A stretch of 64,000 bases of DNA, from positions 1,302,001 to 1,366,000 of the forward strand of contig NC_057371.1 of the NCBI RefSeq assembly GCF_016906535.1, read 5' to 3'. Source of the DNA: Rhizoctonia solani. Its lineage: Eukaryota; Basidiomycota; Agaricomycetes; Cantharellales; Ceratobasidiaceae. This document shows, one piece after another, positions 55,664-64,000 of the stretch. Numbering within the stretch: the stretch's first letter is position 1; the number at the start of each line of letters is the position of its first letter. The notes beneath the pieces were generated by a model. The model had not been told where the DNA came from, did no database searches, and worked only from the letters and a program-made list of their open reading frames with translations. The position numbers were made by a program, and so were the translations under genes.

Positions 55664-58095
55664 ATGATTTCTCCAGGCGACACTATGGCAACTCGTCTCT
55701 GGCGTGCTCATCTAGAGTATACGAGTACATCTCGTTTGGATTCTAAGCAAAATGCTCTGAATTTCCTCCCACGACCTGTACTGTCCGTTGGGACCCCTTC
55801 GTCCCACGAAGACAGCAACAACGATACCTCCGAACTTCCGTATCTTTGCACCGAACCAGTTGAGACCAATAGCACGGAATTTATTGGTTTGCCCTCCGGC
55901 GATTCTTTCGGTTCGGAAATCGACGGTGCCGTGCTTATGGCTATGCTCTCGGGAGACAGTGATAGCACCTCCGAGGACACTGAGGAATGGGTGCACTCAC
56001 GCCCCATACTTCAAATAAATCCCATTTCTATAGCAGGGAATATAGTCCTTTCTGCACCCAGCCCTGTTGATTCTGGCTATGGCTCTCGCCCCGAAACCCC
56101 CTCAACTGATGGATGCGGAGGATATGGGTCGGATGGGTCCGCCTGGTCTCCAGTTGATGACACGTCCTCCATTTCTGACGATAGTTCAAACACCCACACG
56201 CTATTTTCTGATGCGAAATATTGGGATCACGTTGCCGACGCCAAGACTGCTATTCCCGCCTTTCAGGGTCCTGTCATTCCTCGAATCGTCCTTTCGGACG
56301 AAGAAGGACGTGTTATCGAGACCACCTTCGATAGTCTGTTCGAAAAGCCTTCTCAACTGAAAGCCCCAGTCGCCAACCAGGACGTTGACAGCCCCTACGG
56401 CGGGCTCATGTCTCCCACTCTGGACGTCATTGAACCTGCTGCCTCGGCAACTTATACTCCTATCACTTCTAAGATCAGAAATTCGGCCTTTGGTGCTGTC
56501 TTGGATCGTGCGTTTGTGCGACCAACTCGGTACCGGACTGCGACCACCCCTTTGATCGCTGCACCTGTTTGCTACGATCATCATCACACACCGACTTTCG
56601 TTTTGGGCTGCGTTGGGGAAGAAGAAGAGGAACAGAAGTATTGTGTAAAGGAAGACAACATAGGTGAAGAAGCGGCAAACACGTTCGTATGTAGAGAGGA
56701 GCAAGACGAGAAAGATTTAAAGCTCCAGGTAGAGGTGGATCTTAAACATGGTATGGATCCTGAGACGACGCCTACACCTGCCGAGAATGTTGCGTGGAAT
56801 GTCAATAGTTTGACAGGTGATGAGCGCGATGCGACTCAGGATTCGGTACGTTCATCACTCGTTTGAGTTACTTATTCTCAACTACCCTTCAGATGAACTA
56901 CGATGGCAACTCTTCCTTATTGACTGAGGCGCAACTAGCTCAATCTTCTGCGCCTATGTCGGCTTTGCTTTGCAAGAGTGAATTCAAGACATGGTGTTTT
57001 GAAGATAACGAAGACGAAGAATGTGAAGAGTCCGGGCTTTTCCTAACCGAGCCCGATAACAATTATAGTCGCCTAATCGATAGCCTTTGCAAGCTACCTT
57101 GCGAGCCTGCTATAGTGTTCGGCATCCTCAAGACTACGGCTCGCATATCACCTGCCAACAGTGACTTGAACACTGCGTACCACGTGACCATCCAAGGACG
57201 TGCTCGCAAAACAGACCACGTCTCTTGCCCATATGATCATGGACGCGATCACCAGAGCAGCTATGGAATACACCCTTTTATCTCATGTCCTTTAGATTGC
57301 CCTGCGCACGGCGGACGTGACACCTGTGGAGTTGGCGCTATCTTCCATCGTTCCGCAGCTTCCTCTACGGTGTCGACCCACAAACTTGATCATACGGCGC
57401 TTGACTATCAAGCTTTTGCTGTTGAAGTAGTAGGATTACTCCCCTGCCAACGCAAATCAGTCGAAGAAGACTTGGATGATGGCGACTTGGTACTTCATCA
57501 CGGAGGGAGGTTCCGCTCCACCGAGAACAAAGATGTTCCTCCAAGAGCTGGCGCCAGTTACGACGAGTACATGAGCCGATTTATGGATGATGTTGATCTG
57601 TCATCAAGTAATTCAAATGACAGTTTCAAGAATGCTCCTTTTGGCAAGCTTGTCGGTGGAGTATTGAAAGAGATGACTGTGCCTGAGGCTGTTGATCACT
57701 TGAAAGAGGGGTTGGTAAGTCAACATGCAACCTTTTTATTTACTATGAGGCGTCTAATTCTCGTCGCAGGGAAAGACAGAGAGTGCATTCCGAGTGGCAT
57801 TAACTGCACCTTTTAGATTTAATTCGGTAGCTGATAAACTTGTGGGTATTATAAGCCCGCAAACTCTGAATTGTCTAATTATCGTGTTCACAGTCTCAGC
57901 ATCTCAAGTCAGCAGATCAAAAAATCCAACCACCTAAGGAGAGACGGGGGTCTAACGCGTTCAGTCATCACAGAAAACGGAGCTCTGCATCTGGCATCAA
58001 GACAAAATGGGTGCGTATTTGGACTCTCACTTTCACTTGTGATTAATTGTTGATTGCACCTGTAGTCGAACATGCTCAATAAGTTTACGCGATAG
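55664..58095 (+). CDS. Acidic Ser/Thr-rich protein of unknown function
   Basis: No family recognised. The first in-frame ATG is at 55664 (MISPGDTMATRLWRAHLEYT). The first exon stays open for ~390 codons to a GT donor at 56,847, with no frame break. It is rich in Asp, Glu, Ser and Thr and has motifs such as SPVDSGYGSRPETPSTDG and FQGPVIPRIVLSDEEGRVIE. Exon 2 (56,893-57,715) reads MNYDGNSSLLTEAQLAQSSA, then SRLIDSLCKLPCEPAIVFGI and a Cys/His-rich stretch (CPYDHGRDH, CPLDCPAHGGRDTCGVGAIF). Three more short exons give KTESAFRVALTAPFRFNSVA, LKSADQKIQPPKERRGSNAF and SNMLNKFTR, with the stop at 58093-58095. Introns are canonical. The Cys/His cluster could bind metal, but the spacing fits no finger that I know. 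Confidence 0.7.
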
Positions 58096-59082
58096 ATGGG
58101 GCATAGACTAATCGGATACACCTGCACTACGATACCCATTTCATTGTCACCCATGCTCAACATTTTCGTTCACATGCGCACTAACCTTTATCGGATTACA
58201 CTCACATTCGTTTTAAATCCCTCCTTTTTCGAACCCAACTTGGGCTGGTTTTATCCGCCCACTCAAATTCATTCGTTTAGAACCTAGATAGATGCTTTGT
58301 GCTGCTTCAGATGTAGATTGTTGGGTTGAGGTGGTCCTGTAGCACTTCTTACACAATCGTAATCATGGCGCATTGCCTCGTACATCCCGTTTCAAACCTT
58401 GCCCCGGTTTGTACGCCGGTTTGTATCAGTATCAAAGCTTGTAATTGTAGTTTATGCAACTATACTCGTTTATTTACTCACTCACATGAGCGCCGATATT
58501 GGAGCAACAACACCCTCGATTTAACGAGGAGAAACCAGTTGCAATAAACCTCCAGTGATATCCATATTACTCTACAAAAAAACTATTTACATTGACCGAT
58601 CTGATGCATGGTATATCCCCGCCCTTCAAAACGCAGTCCTAGGTGATAATCCTAAAGGTAGCGATCTGCAAGCGAAAGCGACGTCAAGCCTGTTCATCTT
58701 GCCGACTAGTTTAACTCCAAACTTGGGGAAATTTTCAAGTTTAGAGTAGATATGTTCGGCCAGTATGAGTTTGCTTTTGATTTTAGCTTCATTTACTAGG
58801 AGGTTTAAAGAATAGATTAAGGCGATATAGTTTGTTGCATTAACGTGGTCTTTGTGGGACGAAAAGTTTTTGAGCGAACCAGATATACAGGGTTCATGGG
58901 GTCTCAGGGTTCTCTAATGCAATTCGGGAGCGAAACCAAGCGCTTATCGTTCTCGTACCAAAGGCCGCGCGTCACGTATCCAGAGGAGCCCACCACTGGC
59001 CTCAGATACAACCCAAAGGTCCATCTGTGGTGATCTGAACTATTCGAAGCTACGAAAATCAATCTTGCTTCATTCATTAACC
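58096..59082. other. Intergenic between two plus-strand genes
   Basis: About 1 kb, AT-rich, with only short chance frames. A 63-codon frame at 58,845-59,033 reads SYQRPRVTYPEEPTTGLRYN, but it has no partner exon that I can identify. The 3' untranslated region of the acidic protein and the promoter of NPL4 are expected here. Confidence 0.4.
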
Positions 59083-61436
59083 ATGGTTAGATACATTGGT
59101 ATACTCTTTACTGACCGTCTACATCTAATAATCATAAACTGGTAGCTCATCCGAGTCAGGTCAAAGGATGGCAATTTCAGGATTGATATGCCGAATGATG
59201 GGAGTGGGTCTGAGCTCATAGAGAAGGTATGAAGCCGGACTGTTCTTGCCTTACTGTCTACATAATTAGCTGAAAACTGACGTCAGCTCGTCTATAGATT
59301 ATTGCTATAACTGTGAATGCAGACCAGAGCTCTCTACAAATATCGAATCAGCCCCGGGGAGGAGAGATGGCTATCGAGGCGCTGAAAGGTCGTAGCTTGA
59401 AAAGCCTGGGATTGAAGCACGCACCTTCTCCCCGCACATTCCGGCTAACTTTCTGACCACCATAACTTATACAGCCATGGCGATTTATTGTTCTTGACTT
59501 ACAAACCGCAAGAATCCAAAGAGGCCCCTGCCCCGGTTTCCACTCCCCCGGTCACATTACCTTCATCACAGGCCCAACCTACTCAACCTACAATCACACG
59601 GAGACAGCCCGAACCTTGGGAGACTGTAGCAGAGGACCCAGTTGATTTATACTGGCGCTCTCAGGATGGAAAGATTCAACGTCAGCGTGACGCCAATTTC
59701 TGTAGGCATGGTTCCAACGCCATGTGCGACTATTGTATGCCTTTAGAGGTGAGTCATATGCATGTATACATATAACTCTACGACATAATAGCCTTGCATT
59801 TGTATAGCCTTATGACCCGAAATATCACGCAGAGAACAAGATTAAGCATTTGTCTTACCACGCTTATCTCAGGAAACTCACACCGCCGGCCTCCTCCAAT
59901 TCATCCAGTGCCCACCTTCCACCACTGAGTCCAATCTCATACCGTGTCGCCGACCCGTGCCCTCGAGGTCAACACCCTCCGTGGCCAGCAGGGATTTGTT
60001 CTGCGTGCCAACCAAGCGCAATTACGCTACAGCAACAGCCCTTTAGGACGGTAGATCACCTCGAATTCGCCTCTCCTGCCATTGTTGATGCATTCCTGCG
60101 GCCCTGGCGCGCAACGGGCAGGCAGCGCTTTGGATGGATGCTTGGTCGGTTTGCACCTCACGAGCTCGTTCCAATGGGTATCAAGGCAATTGTCGAAGCT
60201 ATTGTAGAGCCACCTCAAGAGGGTGATATAGATGGGTTGACAGTTGAAGAAGATCACGTTTGGGATATTGAAGACAGTGTCAAGGAACTTGCTTCGTTTT
60301 GTGGGAACCCGGGAGGTCTTCAGCTCGTGGGGATGGTATGGACTGACCTCACACCTGACCCCAATGACCGAACAAAATCAATATGCAAACGACATGCTGG
60401 CTCATATTTCTTGAGCTCACAAGAAACACTATTCGCTGCCGCTGTGCAACGGAAACACCCACTCGCAACACGGGCAAGCCCCAGTGGGGTATTTGGAAGT
60501 CGACTTGTTACAGCTGTATTAAGCGCAGACAAAGACGGAGCTATTGCGGTTGAGGCTTACATGGCGAGCGAACAGGCAGCAGCGATGGTTGAAGCCGATA
60601 TGGTTGAAGCAAGCGTAGATCCTGGTGTAGTTAGGGTAAAAGAGGAAGGGCCTGGGAGATACATCCCAGAAGTGTTCTACCGATACCGAAACGAGTATGG
60701 GCGGGACGTTCAAAAGAGTGCCCGACCTGCATTTCCTGTCGAATATCTGCTCATTAATGTAAGTGACTCTCGTTGAAAAGGTTGCTTGGCGCCACTAACG
60801 GGCGGCTTACAGGTCACGCATGGATTTCCTATGAACCCATCTCCCGTGTTTAGGTCGAACTCTTTTGCGATTGAGAATAGGTCATTACTTGAGCCTCAAG
60901 AACTTTCAACGATTTTACGGGATTTGCACCAGCTTGGGGCAACCGACCTTCGGGATTCAACAACCGTGCTCAAAGTCATGGACTATCTTAGCGACTTTCA
61001 CCTACTGCTCTTCTTGCCGAGCACGGGCATGCTTGGGGAGGTGAGTGAAAACACAACTGGACCATGGCGCTCATTTAACCATAAACTACAGCGCGAGTAT
61101 AAGAACATTGTCAAGGCTGTCACTGCGCCAGATGATCAAAGGTTAAAGTTGATGGAGGGTGTAATGAACTCGGATGGTTGGCAAACTCTGATGGCTGTTG
61201 TTCAAGAGAACGCTCGTGAGTGTGAAACGTGCCCATCCTGGCATTTTCCATTAACCACCCATTCATTCATAGCGTCGGCGAGAACCACTGGTCCGCGTGC
61301 AGACTCACCATTTGAGATTCCGCCGGAGCTCCTTGACGAGCCTATGCACGATGTTCAAGCAACAAGACCCTGCCCCCACTGTACTTTCGTCAACGAAGCA
61401 GGGGCTACGGATTGCACTATATGTGGCTGCCGTTGA
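59083..61436 (+). CDS. NPL4: Nuclear protein localization protein 4 (Cdc48/p97 cofactor)
   Basis: The adaptor that, with Ufd1, brings ubiquitinated substrates to Cdc48. Exon 1 appears to be only the ATG at 59083-59085. Exon 2 continues LIRVRSKDGNFRIDMPNDGS, matching the yeast Npl4 start. The ubiquitin-like fold continues in later exons (AIEALKGRSLKSLGLK, then HGDLLFLTY). The zinc-binding region has ANFCRHGSNAMCDYCMPLE and YHAENKIKHLSYHAYLRKL. The MPN domain has VADPCPRGQHPPWPAGICSA, QRFGWMLGRFAPHELVPMGI and GLQLVGMVWTDLTPDPNDRT. The C-terminal domain includes HGFPMNPSPVFRSNSFAIEN. The protein ends with an NZF finger (CPHCTFVNEAGATDCTICGC) and the stop at 61434-61436. The intron between the ubiquitin-like exon and 59,475 lacks a clean GT donor. 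Confidence 0.9.
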
Positions 61437-61803
61437 GCGGATAGCTGTATTTACTATTTCTGCGCATGCTAAATACTTGAATCTATGAGTTTATTGTACA
61501 ATGAAAATAATCTATGTGAGATTGGTCGGGTATCAAGTTCTTTGTGGGAGATTTAGAAGCTCATGAACATGGGGTCTTTTGCATCTACATATTTCATCAG
61601 AATCCTCCAACCCACCCAGGTAAACACCCAACGTGCGAAGGCAAGTGTGATGAGGAAGAGTCCAAAATGAACAGTTGCCATTGCACAGTATACCGATCCG
61701 GGGGTGCTTCACGACGAATGATTCGAACAAGCTTGGTCGTCCAGTGAGCAGTATGGGTGCTTAGTACACCTACAAGGCGCTGAGCCTGGGAATGCCAAGG
61801 TCT
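61437..61803. other. Convergent intergenic region
   Basis: About 370 bases between the NPL4 stop (+) and the stop of the small coiled-coil gene (-). AT-rich, with only short chance frames. The two 3' untranslated regions are expected here. Confidence 0.4.
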
Positions 61804-62287
61804 TCAGTATGACTGATGAGACAGGAAACCAGGAACTTTGACCTTTTTGTGACCTTCTGCAAAGCTAGCATTGGCTGCTCGTGTTTCCTTAGTAAGTAAG
61901 GGAATATGTGAGCGTGCTTCAGTAGCTCTGTTGTATGCATGGGTCAATCGTTCAGATATCACAGGAAGGGACTTGGCAGTCGCAGCCTCGATCTGATTGA
62001 TTTGAGACTGGAAGAGCGTGAGAAATTACGAGCGGATTGATTGAGATGCAATTACATTAAGTTGCTTTCTTGCGGTTCGAAGGTCGGCAGAAAGCGAGGC
62101 AGTTCGCTCAATCTCACTACGAAGTGAACTCTATAAGAATGAGACCTAAAGATTTTAACCAAAGAGGAACTGAGAATTGACGCACTTCCAGTTCTGCAAG
62201 ATGTGCTCGTACTGAGCACATCGATTCGCTAACAATGCGACGCGGCCTTCCATGTCGCCGCGGTGGTCGCCGAGACGAATATGGCAT
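61804..62287 (-). CDS. Small coiled-coil protein of unknown function
   Basis: A short spliced gene with three exons. The last exon reads SQINQIEAATAKSLPVISER, LTHAYNRATEARSHIPLLTK and AEGHKKVKVPGFLSHQSY, with the stop at 61804-61806. The middle exon is SSLRSEIERTASLSADLRTA, RKQLN. The first exon has two candidates. The frame that splices cleanly starts at 62287 (MPYSSRRPPRRHGRP) and ends AHLAELE. The alternative from the ATG at 62253 (MEGRVALLANRCAQYEHILQ) looks more protein-like but would need one missing base before the donor. Introns lie at ~62,130-62,190 and ~62,010-62,055. No family is recognised; its size and helices recall subunits of small coiled-coil complexes. Confidence 0.5.
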
Positions 62288-62771
62288 TTAATTTGCAAAT
62301 GAATCACGTGGTAAGGTCTCACATGACCGATGGGGCCAATTGTGGCGCTACTCTAGCTCGGTGACATCACACGATGGTCAATTTCTTAGGTTCGGAATTT
62401 GGGTGTGTAGGATGATTCATCGTAGGCCCTCATCGACAAATTTTAACATAACAATTGGGTGGGCACAAAGGCAAAAGTAGTCGATGCGCATACATGCATA
62501 CTCGTATGAGCTCTCGGCAGCGAAGAAGGAGTTGTTACGGAGACCAACCGACAAAAGCGCCGCTATTGCGTTGTGGCCGCCACTCGTTCGATCAATGCCG
62601 CTCATAGCTCACTTGCCTCCAACTTTCTCACACTCCCCTTTTGTCTTCCGGCTTATAAACCCCACACTGACATCCGGTCATGACGCCAGCTGCGAATCCT
62701 CATCGATTCGCCTCTCTTTAATAGTTTCGAACTGAAATAACACCATATAACTTTATAACATTGACGCTACA
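62288..62771. other. Divergent intergenic region
   Basis: About 480 bases between the coiled-coil gene start (-) and the GH15-like gene start (+). It is expected to hold both promoters. No motif stands out. Confidence 0.4.
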
Positions 62772-64000
62772 ATGATTAGCACTGGTAAATATGACCAGGA
62801 AGAACGCGGTTACGTCGATATTCAAGATCATGCACTGTAAATACAACTCCATCCAATGATTTTCGTAGACTGAGGTTTTAATCCTTTCTAGAATTGGGAA
62901 CATGCGCACGGCTGCGCTGGTGCGTGTGAGGTAGAGCTATTGATGTGTTATTAACTCACACTGTTACAGATTTCAATCGATGGTTCGGTTGAATCATACT
63001 GTGTTCCGAACTTTGATTCTCCTTCGGTGTTTGCGCGCATTCTCGACAAAGACAAGGTTGGTGTTGATTCATATTGGCTCACGAAAGCTTATGCACGTCG
63101 AACAGGGTGGTCACTTCTCCATCAAGCCCAAAATTAAACACTCGTCAAAACAAGCATATCTTCCAGCTCCAACGTACGTACAATACCCGCTATCTATACT
63201 TCTTAGCAGTACTAATGTCATCAAATACAGGTTCTGGGAACAAAGTAATATTCGGCAACTCTTCCTATTCGATCACTAATTTGCTTCCCAGGTTCCTTGC
63301 TGATGAGGGCGTAGCCCAAGTCACTGGTCAGACATACTAATTCCAGTGGTTGAGTTAGTACTGATATCCTCATTAGATTTCTTACCTCGGCAGACTGGTA
63401 CTGGCATTGCCGCCAACAAACCATTGTTGTTCTGGCTCATCCGCAGGGTTGAGGTTATTCGTGGGCGCGTGCCCATCCGAATGGAGTGCTGCCCTGCATT
63501 TAACTATGCACGGGACGCTCATGAGACACAGGTAAATGGATTAAGGGATTATATACGCAGTTGCAAATGTGCCAACAAAGTTGTCCGCAGTTCGTAAATG
63601 ACGACTCCCATGAGGGTGCGACTTCGCAAGAAAAGGTTATATTCCGTTCGCGTGACCTTACATTGGATCTGCGCTACGTCGTTGATACTATTCCGGATAT
63701 CGATGTTGCCAAGCCTCAGGTGACGATTCGTCCTTTGGACTTGAGGTCAAAGGGCCACCAGGTACTTCTCTCATTCGCGAGGAGCTGAGTAGCGACTAAC
63801 AAAACATTCAGGGCGTGGGCGCAAGTGTTGACTTGGACATGGAAGAGGGCCAAGTAATCACCTTCATCCTACGCACGCCTCCAGAGAATAAGGGCAGTTC
63901 AACCAAGCCTACAAAAGAACAAGCCGAGGCGCTCGGTGTACCAATCGAAGTTCTCATTCAAGGAGCAACCAAACTCCGTGCCAAAGACGACCCTCTCCTG
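62772..64000 (+). CDS. Glycoside hydrolase family 15-like protein (N-terminal part, cut by window end)
   Basis: A GH15-type glucoamylase/trehalase-like enzyme of the bacterial-style family also found in fungi. The ATG at 62772 starts [21 protein letters not shown] short exon adds [10 protein letters not shown]. The next gives [20 protein letters not shown], then FARILDKDK and, after an intron, GGHFSIKPK. These match the family N-terminus (HxLIGNxRTAALV, DGSVxxxCxPxFDSPSVF). Later exons give [31 protein letters not shown] with [29 protein letters not shown] and [20 protein letters not shown]. The frame is open at 64,000. The catalytic (alpha/alpha)6 barrel would lie beyond the window. There is no signal peptide, so the product is probably intracellular. 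Confidence 0.8.

Noticed and set aside
1..64000. CRISPR arrays, toxin-antitoxin or phage-defence-like systems
   Set aside because: The window is intron-rich eukaryotic DNA; no regularly spaced repeats or prokaryotic operon structure is present.

Overview
The window looks like ordinary nuclear DNA of a filamentous basidiomycete. Genes sit on both strands, are close together, and are broken by many GT-AG introns of roughly 45-70 bases. Protein families and residue choices (SF3B1, NPL4, HRQ1, CUL4, LSM7) read as Agaricomycete. A Rhizoctonia/Ceratobasidiaceae source is my best guess but is inference. I see no rRNA, tRNA, CRISPR array, transposase or reverse transcriptase.

Layout. 0.2-2.1 kb: SLC35F-type membrane transporter (+). 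2.7-7.4 kb: LIM/RhoGAP protein of the Lrg1 type (+). 8.1-9.6 kb: coiled-coil protein (-). 10.0-12.8 kb: CCCH zinc finger plus Smr-domain protein (-). 12.8-14.35 kb: gene-poor AT-rich DNA. 14.35-15.95 kb: imidazolonepropionase-like amidohydrolase (+). 16.1-20.8 kb: HRQ1-type RecQ-like helicase (-). 21.2-23.6 kb: Dcr2-like phosphoesterase (+). 23.8-24.7 kb: mitochondrial ribosomal protein uL23m (-), divergent from the RED/IK spliceosomal protein (+, 24.8-26.3 kb). 26.6-28.8 kb: two tandem glutathione S-transferase genes (+), the second with a nonsense codon. 28.8-30.1 kb: short unknown reading frames. 30.1-30.6 kb: LSM7 (-). 31.0-35.3 kb: membrane hybrid histidine kinase (+). 35.7-36.5 kb: EngB-type GTPase (-). 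38.2-39.9 kb: Ser/Pro-rich unknown (-). 41.3-44.4 kb: SF3B1 (-), divergent from an Sds3-like protein (+, 44.6-46.6 kb) that carries a ~0.55 kb internal tandem duplication. 46.7-48.8 kb: mitochondrial GatA amidotransferase subunit (-). 49.1-51.2 kb: Ser-rich unknown (-). 51.7-54.8 kb: CUL4-like cullin (-). 55.7-58.1 kb: acidic unknown (+). 59.1-61.4 kb: NPL4 (+). 61.8-62.3 kb: small coiled-coil protein (-). 62.8 kb to the edge: GH15-family glycosidase (+, cut by the window end).

The genes are mostly unrelated housekeeping functions: pre-mRNA splicing (RED, LSM7, SF3B1), ubiquitin signalling (CUL4, NPL4), mitochondrial translation (uL23m, GatA, the EngB-type GTPase), and signalling (Lrg1-like GAP, hybrid kinase). 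They do not form a biosynthetic cluster or a mobile island.

The strongest unusual signal is technical or evolutionary. Many conserved genes keep perfectly conserved residues on both sides of single missing bases. SF3B1 has six such lesions and the amidohydrolase eight, with scattered examples in most other genes. Nearly all are one-base losses, which points to uncorrected sequence errors more than to gene decay. All coordinates below are outer limits of spliced genes. I could not run a gene finder or a database search.
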